A DNA stretch of 64,000 bases from Limenecus sp048360435 (GCA_048360435.1 DBGCOP010000027.1:394520-458519), one strand, 5' to 3'. Shown: positions 41,151 through 51,372, numbered from the stretch's first letter. Program-made: numbers and translations. The notes: generated by a model from the letters alone, not told the origin.

Positions 41151-41681
41151 TTATTTTTTGTTTAAAAAACTCTTAATTTCACTTGCAAGTTTGATTGATT
41201 CAGCTTGCAAGTTTTCATATGTGGAGTCATTATGTATAACATAGTCCCAATTCTTTACATTATCCAAGTCAACTTCTGTTATATCAGTTTCTCCTACGAG
41301 ATTTCCTCGGGAGCTTCTTGTTTCTCTTGAGGCTTCTACACGTATTTTATATGCACCTGCTTCTTCAAAAAACTCGTGTTCTCTTTTTACTCTGACATCA
41401 GGAACAACAATGTTTCCCGGCATTTTTATTACTTTTTTTATCCAATAGTCTTTGTCTTCGCTTCTTCGTTTATTGCCAAGGTTTATTAGATCCTGCCTGT
41501 AAAGATGTTTATTTTTTTCAATTTCTTCAAACGGTATCCCTGTTTTTTCTGAATATTCTATTTTAATAGCATCCCCAAGACCTATTCTTTTAAAATTTGT
41601 TAAGTTTTCTAAAAGAATTTTGGCTACTGTATCTTTGCCGCTGTACTGTTTTCCGGATAGTATAATAATTTTTTCTGACAT
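41151..41681 (-). CDS. Nucleotide-monophosphate-kinase-like P-loop protein
   Basis: 176 residues. P-loop LSGKQYSGKDT (about 8-18) and RIGLGDAIK, DVRVKREHEFF, then RVEASRETRSSR resemble deoxynucleoside-monophosphate kinases (phage dNMP-kinase family) more than adenylate kinase. Substrate uncertain. Convergent neighbour of the 71-residue gene. Confidence 0.75.
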   Translation of the reverse strand: MSEKIIILSGKQYSGKDTVAKILLENLTNFKRIGLGDAIKIEYSEKTGIPFEEIEKNKHLYRQDLINLGNKRRSEDKDYWIKKVIKMPGNIVVPDVRVKREHEFFEEAGAYKIRVEASRETRSSRGNLVGETDITEVDLDNVKNWDYVIHNDSTYENLQAESIKLASEIKSFLNKK

Positions 41682-41794
41682 TTTGTCAATTCTCCCACTT
41701 GAAATGTTTTATTTATGATGTATATTATTATACACCAATAATATACCAACAGATACTTTACTAGTTTGGGGCATCCCCGGAGAAAGTTCAGAGA

Positions 41795-41983
41795 ATGAAA
41801 ATCAACAATATTGACGTAAGTTTCCGCTTACGAAGCTTGTTACCTCGAAATAACGCAGAAAACTATGTTAGAGCAAAGCAAAAATATGCTGATGCTGAAT
41901 ATATTGTGCAAATGAAGGATTCAATTAACAGTTCATCTGCTTCTCGTTCTAATCAAGTGTTGAGAGATCTGGGACTGTTTTAA
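41795..41983 (+). CDS. Small hypothetical protein
   Basis: 62 residues, polar and helical (ENYVRAKQKYADAEYIVQMK). No family recognised. Upstream is a tight GGGG-CAT-CCCC hairpin (41768-41778) just before a GGAG ribosome-like site. It overlaps the convergent recG by 35 bases, which lowers confidence. Confidence 0.45.
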   Translation: MKINNIDVSFRLRSLLPRNNAENYVRAKQKYADAEYIVQMKDSINSSSASRSNQVLRDLGLF

Positions 41984-44342
41984 ATTTTTCTTCCAGTTCA
42001 ATGGTTAAATTCTTTCCTATTGAATCATAATTTTTCACAAGATCGAAGGCCTCTTTTCTTGCAAGTTCTAATATTTTAGTATCTTTTATAATATCTGCAA
42101 GTGCAAAATTAACCATTCCGCTTTGTCTTGTGCCGAGAAATTCTCCCGGTCCTCTCAATTCAAGGTCTTTTTCAGATATAATAAATCCATTATTCGTTTG
42201 TTCCATAATTTGAAGTCTGTTCATTGTTGTCTGGCTTGAGTTTGCCGGCACAAGTAAGCAATAGGATTGCAATTCAGATCTTCCTACACGGCCTCTGAGC
42301 TGGTGCAGTTGAGACAGCCCGAAACGTTCAGCATTTTCTATCATCATCACAGTAGAGTTTGGAACGTCAACACCAACCTCTACTACGGTAGTGGAAACCA
42401 GTATGTCGAATTCTTTATTTTTAAATTTTTCCATAACCTCATCTTTTTCGCTGTTTGTTAGTTTGCCATGGAGTAATCCGATTTTTAGATCTGGAAAAAC
42501 TTCTTCCTTCAGTCTTTCTGCTTCTTTTGAAGCTGCTTTAGCTGACAAGGTTTCACTTTCATCGATGAGTGGGTATACAATATAGCATTGATGTCCATTC
42601 AAAATTTCAGATTCTATCATTTTATAGGCTTGTTTTCTCTGACTTTGCTTGATGATATAAGTTTTTATAGGTTTTCTGTTTTTGGGCATCTCATCAATTA
42701 CTGAAAAATCAAGGTCTCCTTGTGTTGTCAGAGCAAGTGTTCTTGGGATTGGGGTTGCTGTCATTGTCAAAACCTGTGGATTTTTCCCTTTTGTCATAAG
42801 TTGCGAGCGCTGTTTGACACCAAAGCGATGCTGTTCATCTATTACGATTGCTCCGAGATTTTTGAATTCTACATTATCTTGGATTAGAGCATGTGTTCCG
42901 ATTGCTATGTTTAATTGGCCGTTTTTAAGGTCTGTCTCAAGTTTTCTGCGAACTTTTATACCGTTTGTGCCTGTAAAGAGGCCTACACTAATTCCAAACG
43001 GTGTCAACCAGCGTACAAAATTGTTAAAGTGCTGTTGGGCCAGTATTTCTGTTGGAGCCATTAAAACACCCTGATAGTTATTTTCTACGGCTGATAATAG
43101 CATTGTGCAGGCTACAACAGTTTTTCCGCTTCCTACATCACCTTGAAGCAGTCTTTGCATAGGCATATCAGAGGAAATATCTCTCAATATTTCTTTAATT
43201 GCTTTGTCTTGTGCTTTAGTTAGTTCAAAAGGTAAAGAATCTATGAATTTTTTTACCAGTCCTTGTTTTTTTATTTTTAATGGTATTGCTTTGATTTTTT
43301 GTGAATTTTCTTCTCTCAACATTGCCAGCTTTAACTGTAAAAGGAAAAATTCTTCAAATACTATTGAATATCTTGCTTTTTCAAGAATTGCTTCATTTTC
43401 GGGAAAATGAATCTGTTTTATAGCAGTTTTTCTGTTAAGAAGATTATTTCTTTCTCTAATATTATCAGGTATTACATTAGTTAAGACATTTTCGTATTGT
43501 TCTATTGCATTAAAAATAGCTCTTCTCAGCGTTTTTATGCTTAAGCCTTCAACAAGTTGATAAACAGGCACAATTCTCGCCAGATTCAAGTTTTTTTCAC
43601 TGTCAAACTCTCCTGAAAGAACCTGAAATTCCGGTTTGTCTATTGTGTATGTCCCCGAATATTTATCAATTTTGGCTTTTCCGGACACAATTATATTAGC
43701 ACCTTTGACAAACTGTGATTTGTATCTTTCAAGCAGGTACCGGTTGGCTTTTGCATAGAAGAAAGTAAGTTTTAGGACACCGGTTTCGTCTGTGAGCACG
43801 ACAGTAATGATTCCAAGGTTTTTTTTTGAATTGTATGCGCTTATAGATTTGATTGTTCCTATAACAGTTGCATCTTGTCCTTCTTTAAGGTCTTTTATGA
43901 AGGTTCTTGATGAGTAATCAATATGTCTTTTGGGAAAGTAAAACAAAAGATCTTTTGCTGTATAAATTCCAAGCTTATTTAAAAGGTTACCGACTTTAGG
44001 TCCTACACCTTTTACATACATTACATCTGTTTCAGAAGGGCTTTTAACTATTGTGTTGATATCTGTTTTTTTTATTTCACCGTCTGAATGGACTTCTTTT
44101 CTGAGTGTAACAATCAGTCGTTGAACTGCTTTTCGTCTTGTTGCAACTGATGCTGTGGGGTACATTTCGAACTCTTTTGTTAAGATAATCCATTTGGGAT
44201 TTTTTTTTGAAACTTTGTATAATTTATGAAGCTGTTTTAAAATAAACCCAGAAAAAGAGTCCGATTTTCCTCTAATATCTATATATTGGTTTTTTTGTTC
44301 TACTTCTATTGCTTGTCTAATCTGGTCTATATTTTCTATCAT
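41949..44342 (-). CDS. recG: ATP-dependent DNA helicase RecG
   Basis: 797 residues. An N-terminal extension of about 130 residues precedes the wedge OB domain; helicase motifs are LLQGDVGSGKTVVA, DEQHRFGVKQR, TMTATPIPRTLAL, and ENAERFGLSQLHQLRGRVGR. Remodels stalled forks and branched recombination intermediates. Overlaps the adenylate cyclase gene by 4 bases. Confidence 0.97.
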   Translation of the reverse strand: MIENIDQIRQAIEVEQKNQYIDIRGKSDSFSGFILKQLHKLYKVSKKNPKWIILTKEFEMYPTASVATRRKAVQRLIVTLRKEVHSDGEIKKTDINTIVKSPSETDVMYVKGVGPKVGNLLNKLGIYTAKDLLFYFPKRHIDYSSRTFIKDLKEGQDATVIGTIKSISAYNSKKNLGIITVVLTDETGVLKLTFFYAKANRYLLERYKSQFVKGANIIVSGKAKIDKYSGTYTIDKPEFQVLSGEFDSEKNLNLARIVPVYQLVEGLSIKTLRRAIFNAIEQYENVLTNVIPDNIRERNNLLNRKTAIKQIHFPENEAILEKARYSIVFEEFFLLQLKLAMLREENSQKIKAIPLKIKKQGLVKKFIDSLPFELTKAQDKAIKEILRDISSDMPMQRLLQGDVGSGKTVVACTMLLSAVENNYQGVLMAPTEILAQQHFNNFVRWLTPFGISVGLFTGTNGIKVRRKLETDLKNGQLNIAIGTHALIQDNVEFKNLGAIVIDEQHRFGVKQRSQLMTKGKNPQVLTMTATPIPRTLALTTQGDLDFSVIDEMPKNRKPIKTYIIKQSQRKQAYKMIESEILNGHQCYIVYPLIDESETLSAKAASKEAERLKEEVFPDLKIGLLHGKLTNSEKDEVMEKFKNKEFDILVSTTVVEVGVDVPNSTVMMIENAERFGLSQLHQLRGRVGRSELQSYCLLVPANSSQTTMNRLQIMEQTNNGFIISEKDLELRGPGEFLGTRQSGMVNFALADIIKDTKILELARKEAFDLVKNYDSIGKNLTIELEEKFKTVPDLSTLD

Positions 44343-45436
44343 TGGAGTTGTTCAGTAATTCTTAGTACTTCATATATGTTTATTTTTTTGCTTTTGCCTT
44401 TAATAGATACTTCTCTAATTTTAATTACATCTACAATTTCAGAGATTCTATTGTAGGTATTTTCACTTATAAGTATGTGAGTTTTATAAATTTTGTTGTA
44501 ATCTTCGATTCTGCTTGCAATATTTACAGTATCGCCGATAGCCGTATATTCAAATCTGTCAGATGTTCCAACATTGCCTATAAAAGCTTCTCCTGAGTTT
44601 ATTCCTACACCAATATCTATTTTAGGTTTTCCTTCTGCTATCCAACGTTCTTTAATGTCTTTGACTTTTTTTCTGAGTTCATAAGCGCATTTTACTGCAT
44701 TTTTTGCGTGATGCTTGTCTTGAGAAGGTTCCCCAAAAATTACCAGAACAGCATCTCCTATGAATTTGTTTATGACTCCTCCATATTTGTTGATTATTGG
44801 TTCAAGCTCTGAAAAGTACTCATTTAACAGCTTTGAGACTTCCTCTGCTTTTCTTGTTTCAGACAGAGATGTAAAGCCTCTTATATCTGCAAACATTACG
44901 GTTATATCTGCTCTTTTTCCTCCAAGCTCTGCAACTGCACTATTTTTGAGTATTTTGTTTTTTATATCTTTTGAAATGTATTTTCCAAGTACATTTTCAA
45001 TTTTTTTGTCTATGTTTTCTTTAAAAAGATAAAAATAACTTTTTGAGAATATTTTTGTAATACATAATCCAATAAACACTGAAAGCAAATTGATGAAAAT
45101 CAAATTATTTAATAACAGTTTGTAAGATATAAAATATGCAATCAGAAAAAATACCATAAAAATCCAGGATGGTAGTATTTCAGTGAATATGAGCACTACA
45201 AAAAACAGACATGATGCTGATAATGTTATTATCAAACGGGTATTTTCTGTTATTACAAAAGCTTTTTGTATGCTTGTATTATTTTTAGTTAATTCAGCTC
45301 TTGTGGTGTTAAAATGTCTGTGAACAAAATAATCATCTATTTTATTATCTGCATATTTGCAGCAAAGGCTGTTTGCTGTATAAATTATGCAAACAAATGA
45401 CAGTATGAAAAGTACCAGCAAATTTTTTTTGTTCAT
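44339..45436 (-). CDS. Membrane-bound class III adenylate cyclase
   Basis: 365 residues. N-terminal transmembrane region (about residues 5-25 and 68-135, four to five helices), then a class III cyclase domain: VMFADIRGFTSLSE (first metal Asp), NKFIGDAVLVIFGEP (second metal Asp and substrate-specificity Lys), VGINSGEAFIGNVGT. The lysine favours ATP as substrate. It could make cAMP in response to an unknown membrane cue. Confidence 0.88.
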   Translation of the reverse strand: MNKKNLLVLFILSFVCIIYTANSLCCKYADNKIDDYFVHRHFNTTRAELTKNNTSIQKAFVITENTRLIITLSASCLFFVVLIFTEILPSWIFMVFFLIAYFISYKLLLNNLIFINLLSVFIGLCITKIFSKSYFYLFKENIDKKIENVLGKYISKDIKNKILKNSAVAELGGKRADITVMFADIRGFTSLSETRKAEEVSKLLNEYFSELEPIINKYGGVINKFIGDAVLVIFGEPSQDKHHAKNAVKCAYELRKKVKDIKERWIAEGKPKIDIGVGINSGEAFIGNVGTSDRFEYTAIGDTVNIASRIEDYNKIYKTHILISENTYNRISEIVDVIKIREVSIKGKSKKINIYEVLRITEQLQ

Positions 45437-45440
45437 AAGT

Positions 45441-46361
45441 TTATTTTACTTTTATATCAGAATTGGTGCAAGAATATGAATATTCCTCTGAAGGTTCAAT
45501 ATGTATAATAATTTTTGTGTTACCCAGAGATTGTTCTATTTTGCTTTCCATTTGATCACATAGTGTATGAGCAAATTTTACAGTCAAGTCACCGTTTACA
45601 AGAAGGATTATTATAATTTCTTTATTTTTTCCTGCTTTTCTTGTTTTTATATCTTTTATTGCATCGATTCCGTGATTTTCATATTCAAAAATGATTGATT
45701 TAATAAGACTTATATCTTTTTCAGGCAATGCTCCGTCAAGAAGGTTGTTCATTGTATCTTTGCATATTTTATAACCCGTGTGCATTATTATGGATGCAAC
45801 AATTATTGCCATGATTGCATCAACTATGTGCACTCCTGTGAAATGAATAACAATAAGTCCTGCAAAGACTGTAAATGATGAAAAAATATCTGTTCTTAAA
45901 TGTTCTGCATCAGAGTAAATTGCTATTGAATCTGTTTCTTTGCCTACTTTTAATAAATATGTACTTACAATTAAGTTTGTTAACATAGAAATAAGCATTA
46001 CAATTATACCGGCAAGAGAGTTGTTTAATGGTTCAGCATGTCCCGTGAGTTTTTTTATTGCTTCATAGATTATGTAAAAAGAGGCAATTATTATCAAACA
46101 TCCTTCAATAAATCCTGCCACATCTTCATATTTTCCATGTCCGAATTGATGGTCACTGTCAGCAGGTGCTTCTGCTTTATGTACTGCAAAAAACGTAATT
46201 ATTGATGCAAGAAAATCACTGGATGAATGAATTGCTTCGGATATAATGCTTACACTGCCCGTAACAAAACCAGTAATCAATTTCATCAAAATTAATGACA
46301 AATTTGAAATAACAGAAGTTATTGCTGCTAATTTTTTATTTTTTAATACAGAACTAATCAT
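45441..46361 (-). CDS. Cation diffusion facilitator transporter
   Basis: 306 residues with six transmembrane helices and the CDF metal sites HSSSDFLAS (helix II) and AEHLRTDIFSS (helix V), plus HQFGHGKYED. C-terminal cytoplasmic domain with IHIEPSEE. Exports Zn, Fe or Mn; ion specificity not decidable. Overlaps the FliT-like gene by 4 bases. Confidence 0.93.
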   Translation of the reverse strand: MISSVLKNKKLAAITSVISNLSLILMKLITGFVTGSVSIISEAIHSSSDFLASIITFFAVHKAEAPADSDHQFGHGKYEDVAGFIEGCLIIIASFYIIYEAIKKLTGHAEPLNNSLAGIIVMLISMLTNLIVSTYLLKVGKETDSIAIYSDAEHLRTDIFSSFTVFAGLIVIHFTGVHIVDAIMAIIVASIIMHTGYKICKDTMNNLLDGALPEKDISLIKSIIFEYENHGIDAIKDIKTRKAGKNKEIIIILLVNGDLTVKFAHTLCDQMESKIEQSLGNTKIIIHIEPSEEYSYSCTNSDIKVK

Positions 46362-46726
46362 TGTCTGTAATCCAAAATATTACCTTGTTTCAGTTCTGTA
46401 TTTGAATAAGCGCTTATTAATTTTGTATTTTTTGATGCTTTTGTCAATTCTTTTTTTATTTCATCACGAATTGAGGTTAGCGCAATTATATTTGCCTGTT
46501 CTTGTTGTTGGATTTTGGTACAAATTTCAGTAAGAGATTGTACATTTTCATTTTTTTCACGCAGCTTTTCAATAAGAACACCGGCTTCATTCAAAAGCTG
46601 ATCTTTTTTGTTCATAAATGTTACAAGTTCACTGTATAATTTTCTATCTATGAGCTGCCCTATTTGGAGTGAGACTTCATAAATTCTATTATATGTCATT
46701 TTAAGGTTGTCTAAATCACTGCTCAT
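46358..46726 (-). CDS. FliT/FlgN-like flagellar chaperone
   Basis: 122 residues, all alpha-helical (about residues 5-95) with a polar tail KLISAYSNTELKQG as in FlgN/FliT type export chaperones. Identification rests mainly on the position two bases after fliS and the helical plan. Role: holds a flagellar export substrate. Confidence 0.6.
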   Translation of the reverse strand: MSSDLDNLKMTYNRIYEVSLQIGQLIDRKLYSELVTFMNKKDQLLNEAGVLIEKLREKNENVQSLTEICTKIQQQEQANIIALTSIRDEIKKELTKASKNTKLISAYSNTELKQGNILDYRQ

Positions 46727-46728
46727 TT

Positions 46729-47220
46729 TTAGATATATTCTCCCATATTGTCATCTTCATCGTCGTCATCGTCGTCTTCTTCTGATATATATGTAGCTTT
46801 TTGGGTGCTGTATCTATCAACTTCATTTTCGACAAGGGAATGACCTTCTGCTTTAAATTTTCTTACAGCTTCTCTCCAAGTATTTCGAAGTTCTGTAACG
46901 TGTTTGATTACTTCATCCAAATAGTCTTCTCTTTTTTGCATGTTTGATTGTAAAAGTCTATTACTCAAATATTCGTACAAAGAGAACAAACTCTTCGCAA
47001 ACTCTCCTCCGTTTTCCAAATCAAGTGCGGACTGAAATTCTGTGAGAATATCTTGTGTTTTTATTATATTATTATGAATTTTTTCGATATCTTTTTCAGC
47101 AAAACCGATTTTTGCCTGGTTTAGAAATCTGACAGCACCGTCATAAAGCATCAAAAGAATTTGTTCTTTTGGCGCAGTGTCAATTTGTGTTTGTTTATAT
47201 TGTTTTAAATATGGATTCAT
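46729..47220 (-). CDS. fliS: Flagellar export chaperone FliS
   Basis: 163 residues. YKQTQIDTAPKEQILLMLYD and NNIIKTQDILTEFQSALDLE are the FliS signature. The C-terminal about 25 residues are strongly acidic (EEDDDDDDEDDN), an unusual extension. Holds flagellin before export. With the Maf gene it indicates a motile organism. Confidence 0.93.
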   Translation of the reverse strand: MNPYLKQYKQTQIDTAPKEQILLMLYDGAVRFLNQAKIGFAEKDIEKIHNNIIKTQDILTEFQSALDLENGGEFAKSLFSLYEYLSNRLLQSNMQKREDYLDEVIKHVTELRNTWREAVRKFKAEGHSLVENEVDRYSTQKATYISEEDDDDDDEDDNMGEYI

Positions 47221-47301
47221 AGCTTAAATTTGCATTATGCATTCTCAATACAAATTTAGCATATTAAAAAAAATAAGTCTATCAGTTTGTAGATGTCAGA
47301 G

Positions 47302-49401
47302 CTACATTTGTTTTAAGTCTGCTAAAGAAGGATCAAGTAGTCTTCTTCCTACATTGTCAAATTGTATTGAACACAGTGTTTTGTTTCCATATGACATAAG
47401 TTGTTCAACTACTCCTCTTCCGTATTTTTCATGATATACAATATTTCCTTCTGCAATTTTTATATCACTGTTTGCTGTATTTGTATCCAATTCAGTTTTA
47501 TAAATTGGTATACTTGGAAGAGATTCATTTTCTGTGAGATTTTCTAAAACTTCATTTTCTTCTTCTTCAGGAATAGTCAGGCTTTCTTGTTCATCGTGTT
47601 CTTCAAGTTCGTCTATATCTTCAAGATCAGCCAGCTCTGAAAAATCTTCTTCATGTTGCAATTGAGCAGAAATTCCTGTTGGTAATTCTTCATGCAGATT
47701 TATCTCTTCATCTTCGATTATATCGATTTCCTGAATCGGTTGTTTACTTTCCTGCTCAGGTTCAAGCTCTTCTGTCATTTCTTCTGAATTAAAGTCATCA
47801 AGCATATCCAGATCATCATCTGAGAACATATCTTCGTAAGGAATATCTTCTATGACTTCATCAGATGTAATATCATTTTTTATCTCTTTTTCTTCTGCCG
47901 GTGTATCTGATGGTGTTGTGTCTACAAAAAACATTTTGTCTACATCTTTAGCGATTTCTTCTTCTAAAGATTCTTCGAAAATGTTTTTTAGCTCACTTGT
48001 TTCTTCTTCTGTATCTTCTTTCAGGTTGGGCAAGTCACCAAAATCTTCTTCTTCAGAGATTAATTCAACTTGTGGTTTTTGAATTTCTTCTGTTTGGTCA
48101 TCTATAACTTCAACTTCTGGCTCTTTTATTATATTTTCTTCAGACTTTTTTTCAGTTTCTTTTATTTGTTCCTGTTCTTCTCTTATATTCTGAACCTCAA
48201 TTGTAGGCTTGAGAATAAGGGGTGTAAAGAATGTTGTTTCTCCTGATATAATATACTCTTCTTCTGCCAGTTTCATAAGAAAAGAGTTGTAAGTAGCAAA
48301 TGCTTTTTGTTGTGTTTCCGGTTTGAACAAAATTAAGTTTTTGGCCAGATATTTGATATGAGAAGCAAGCTCTAAATCATATCTTGAGCAGACAACAGGT
48401 CTAAAGTTGTCCTGTTTGTATAATCTGTGAAGCATTTTTTTATCTATAATTTCATCATTAGCTTCAAAAAAGATATATACATTAGATTTCAAGTTGCTGA
48501 TAACAAAGTTTAAGGCTTCTTTTTGCCAGTTAATTGCTGCATTGTTGACTTTCAATACTGTTACCGTATTAGACTCAACGATGTCTTTTAAACAAGAAAA
48601 CTCTTTTTCCTGTGAAGCAAAAATATTAAATTGATTATATTTAATTAATTTGTTCCGTAATAGTATTACGCCAACTGATTTGTCTGTCTCATATATATCA
48701 TTTACAACATTCAAAAGTGTGTTGAACGGAATGAACTTGTTTTCCAATGTTTCAATGTATTCTTGAATTTCAAGGATAATATCCTGTACAATTGTTTTTT
48801 GTTCAACAGTTAGACCAGTCAGATCATTTTCATAAATATAATTTAATATTTGATTATTTACCGGAAGTTTAAAATCTTTGCCGAGTTCAATAATCTGAGC
48901 TCTTTCGTAGTTTTTAATTCCGTCAAAGTCTAGAACAAGGAGTTTTTTTGATTTTTCATCGCAATAATTTAAAATTTTGGTTTGAAGAGTTTCTGTTTCA
49001 GAAATTTTATCTGATTGGATATAGAGAAAATTATCAAGAATTTTGGCATTAATATTTAACACAACATTAGAAGAATTTGTAAGTGTTCCCAGTGGAAATG
49101 AATCAGATTGATTGGTGAAGATTGAATTGATAATTTTAGGCTGTGTTTTTGACACAAGTGCATCAAGAGATGGTACATAGCCGCTATAAGATGCAGGGTT
49201 GTTTTCTTCTGTAATATCAAGTGAAAATTTTAGAATTGCACAGTTTGTATTTTCTTTGCTTGTTGTTTCTATTGATACAACCTGTGAAAGTATTTTTTGA
49301 TTTCCGTCATCAACAGTTAGAAAATCAGACAAAACCAGAGGAAAATCACCTGGCTGGTAGTACAACTTTGCTAAACTGTTTTTTATTTCAATTAATTTCA
49401 T
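47302..49401 (-). CDS. Large acidic protein with UvrD-C-like Tudor tail
   Basis: 699 residues from ATG 49401. The first about 380 residues form a mixed alpha/beta region with no recognised domain (IKNYERAQIIELGKDFKL, KSNVYIFFEANDEII). A very acidic disordered linker (about 420-630) follows, and the C-terminal about 45 residues (GNIVYHEKYGRGVVEQLMSY) resemble the Tudor-like domain at the end of UvrD/CarD-type proteins. Upstream of fliS. Confidence 0.6.
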   Translation of the reverse strand: MKLIEIKNSLAKLYYQPGDFPLVLSDFLTVDDGNQKILSQVVSIETTSKENTNCAILKFSLDITEENNPASYSGYVPSLDALVSKTQPKIINSIFTNQSDSFPLGTLTNSSNVVLNINAKILDNFLYIQSDKISETETLQTKILNYCDEKSKKLLVLDFDGIKNYERAQIIELGKDFKLPVNNQILNYIYENDLTGLTVEQKTIVQDIILEIQEYIETLENKFIPFNTLLNVVNDIYETDKSVGVILLRNKLIKYNQFNIFASQEKEFSCLKDIVESNTVTVLKVNNAAINWQKEALNFVISNLKSNVYIFFEANDEIIDKKMLHRLYKQDNFRPVVCSRYDLELASHIKYLAKNLILFKPETQQKAFATYNSFLMKLAEEEYIISGETTFFTPLILKPTIEVQNIREEQEQIKETEKKSEENIIKEPEVEVIDDQTEEIQKPQVELISEEEDFGDLPNLKEDTEEETSELKNIFEESLEEEIAKDVDKMFFVDTTPSDTPAEEKEIKNDITSDEVIEDIPYEDMFSDDDLDMLDDFNSEEMTEELEPEQESKQPIQEIDIIEDEEINLHEELPTGISAQLQHEEDFSELADLEDIDELEEHDEQESLTIPEEEENEVLENLTENESLPSIPIYKTELDTNTANSDIKIAEGNIVYHEKYGRGVVEQLMSYGNKTLCSIQFDNVGRRLLDPSLADLKQM

Positions 49402-49448
49402 TAATTTACCGAGATCTAACCACAATTATTATAATATAAAAGAAAATA

Positions 49449-49703
49449 CTATTGGCAAACTTCTTCTTGAATAGCAATAGAGGCAATTTGGTTTGACATT
49501 ATTGCAACCTTTTTGATAGGACCTGTTGCTTCTTTTTCAATTAGTTTGCCTACACTTGACTGAGTTCTGATTAAAGGAAGTATTTCATCAAATACAGCTT
49601 TCGGATCTTCAAAATATAATACCATAGGAGCTGATGCACCTTTCAAAAACACAAGCAAAGCCAGTCTTGTTTTATATTGTTGTGGGGGAAACTGTTGTGC
49701 CAT
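49449..49703 (-). CDS. Conserved small hypothetical protein
   Basis: 84 residues (YKTRLALLVFLKGASAPMVL). Looks like a compact beta-alpha fold, no catalytic motif. No family recognised. GGAGAATT site before the ATG. Confidence 0.65.
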   Translation of the reverse strand: MAQQFPPQQYKTRLALLVFLKGASAPMVLYFEDPKAVFDEILPLIRTQSSVGKLIEKEATGPIKKVAIMSNQIASIAIQEEVCQ

Positions 49704-49778
49704 AATCTAATTCTCCTTAATCCTCTAATCATTATAATTAATTTATGTCAAATGTATTGTATAGTCAATAAAAAGGAT

Positions 49779-50360
49779 TTAAAATTCAATACCTTTTCTG
49801 GCTTTTATTCCCTTGTCCCAGTAGTGTTTAATCGGAATGATTTCTGATACAAGGTGTGCAATTTCTATTATTTCGGGTTTTGCATTTCTTCCTGTTAGAA
49901 CAATTTCAACATTGTCAGGTTTGTTTTTTAAAACTTCAATCATTTCATTTAAGTCAATAAGATTGAGGTCAACTGCTATATTAGCTTCATCAAGTATGAT
50001 AAGCTGATATTCGTTCTTACGAATAGCTTTTTTTGCCTCAAACCAGCCTTGTTGTGCCTGTTTCTTATCTTCTTCGGTTAAGTTTGCGGAATATACAATT
50101 CTATCCAGACCGGCTTGAATAATTTTTACGTGATCCTTCATTTCAGGAGAAAGTTGTGCAAATGAACACAATTCACCATAGTCGTTTCCTCCTTTAGTAA
50201 ACATCACAATCAGAACCTTCCAGCCTCTACCAAGAGCTCTCATTGCCAGTCCCAGAGAGGCGGTGGTTTTTCCTTTGCCGTTTCCTGTATATACCTGTAT
50301 GTATCCGTGTTGTGAAAATTCGGGATTATACAGTTTACAGTATTCATCAGGTGTATGCAT
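49779..50360 (-). CDS. cobO: Cob(I)alamin adenosyltransferase
   Basis: 193 residues. P-loop YTGNGKGKTTASLGLAMRAL near 25-44, VLIVMFTKGG, LIILDEANIAVDLNLIDL and VLTGRNAKPE are the CobA/CobO/BtuR signature. Makes adenosylcobalamin. The XRE gene is immediately upstream in the same direction. Confidence 0.95.
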   Translation of the reverse strand: MHTPDEYCKLYNPEFSQHGYIQVYTGNGKGKTTASLGLAMRALGRGWKVLIVMFTKGGNDYGELCSFAQLSPEMKDHVKIIQAGLDRIVYSANLTEEDKKQAQQGWFEAKKAIRKNEYQLIILDEANIAVDLNLIDLNEMIEVLKNKPDNVEIVLTGRNAKPEIIEIAHLVSEIIPIKHYWDKGIKARKGIEF

Positions 50361-50714
50361 TTATTTTGTCAGTCCGCTTTCTTTTAAGAAGCCTATTATT
50401 GCACAGGCACATCCCTTTTGATATTTTACAGGTGCTTTGTGTAATAATGAAATAGCTTCTGCTAACTTCTTATCTTTATCATACCACCTTCTGTAATTTG
50501 TTGTTTCTTTTTCATCATAAAAGAACCATTCTATCGGTTTTGAATAAAATTCTGCGAATTTTATCAATTCAAGAACATCGACTTTTCTGGTTCCTTTTTC
50601 GATTACAGAGATGCCAGATATAGGCAGACCCATTAGTTCTGCTATTTCTTCTTGTTTTAACCCTGACTCGATTCTAGCTATTTTTAATTTTTTGCTTAAT
50701 TCTAATCTGTTCAT
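50361..50714 (-). CDS. XRE-family regulator
   Basis: 117 residues. The XRE helix-turn-helix is at about 6-62 (LKIARIESGLKQEEIAELMG, ISVIEKGTRK). C-terminal part (WFFYDEKETTNYRRWYDKDK) helical with C-x-C near the end. Its stop abuts the cobO ATG, so it is first in the operon and may regulate it. Confidence 0.85.
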   Translation of the reverse strand: MNRLELSKKLKIARIESGLKQEEIAELMGLPISGISVIEKGTRKVDVLELIKFAEFYSKPIEWFFYDEKETTNYRRWYDKDKKLAEAISLLHKAPVKYQKGCACAIIGFLKESGLTK

Positions 50715-50817
50715 TAGTAATTTTTACTATCTGTATTGTCCTATTATAATGTTAATTTACATATATGTAAATATATATATTCAGGTGGTGTAGTTTGTTA
50801 TATAATTTTTTTTTGTT

Positions 50818-51372
50818 ATGAAGAATAAAAAGAGCCAACTGAGAGAAAAATGTAAATTTATCCGAAATACCCTGCCCAAGAGTAGCTGCTCAGATAAAAT
50901 TATTAAAATAATTTCAAATTGGGATATTTATTTAGCGGCAAAAAATATTATGCTTTTTTATCCTATAAATTCTGAAATTTCGTTATTAAAGCTTTTGAAT
51001 GACAAAAGTAAATCATTTTATTTTCCTGTTGTTTGTTCTGATGCAATGTTTCCTGTCAGATATGATGGAAATCAGGGATTTCGATCAGGTTGTTTTAATA
51101 TTAATGAACCTTTGGGCGAAAGGCTTGAAGATTATTCAATATTGGATTTAATATTTGTACCTGCTCTGGCTGTTGATTATGCCGGCTGCCGCCTTGGTTA
51201 TGGAAAAGGTTATTATGACAGATTTCTTTTGAGGACTTGTGATTCGTGTGTAAAATCTGTTCCGATATATTCCGATTTGGTTTTTGAGAAACTTCCAAAT
51301 GAAAAACATGATAAAGAATGTGACTTTATTATAACTGAAGAACGAATTATCAATATTACAAATCGGTTCTAA
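50818..51372 (+). CDS. 5-formyltetrahydrofolate cyclo-ligase
   Basis: 184 residues. KSQLREKCKFIRNTL, IMLFYPINSEI and PALAVDYAGCRLGYGKGYYD are the MTHFS/YgfA signature (ATP site GYGKGYYD). Converts 5-formyl-THF to methenyl-THF. Convergent overlap of 17 bases with the next gene. Confidence 0.93.
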   Translation: MKNKKSQLREKCKFIRNTLPKSSCSDKIIKIISNWDIYLAAKNIMLFYPINSEISLLKLLNDKSKSFYFPVVCSDAMFPVRYDGNQGFRSGCFNINEPLGERLEDYSILDLIFVPALAVDYAGCRLGYGKGYYDRFLLRTCDSCVKSVPIYSDLVFEKLPNEKHDKECDFIITEERIINITNRF

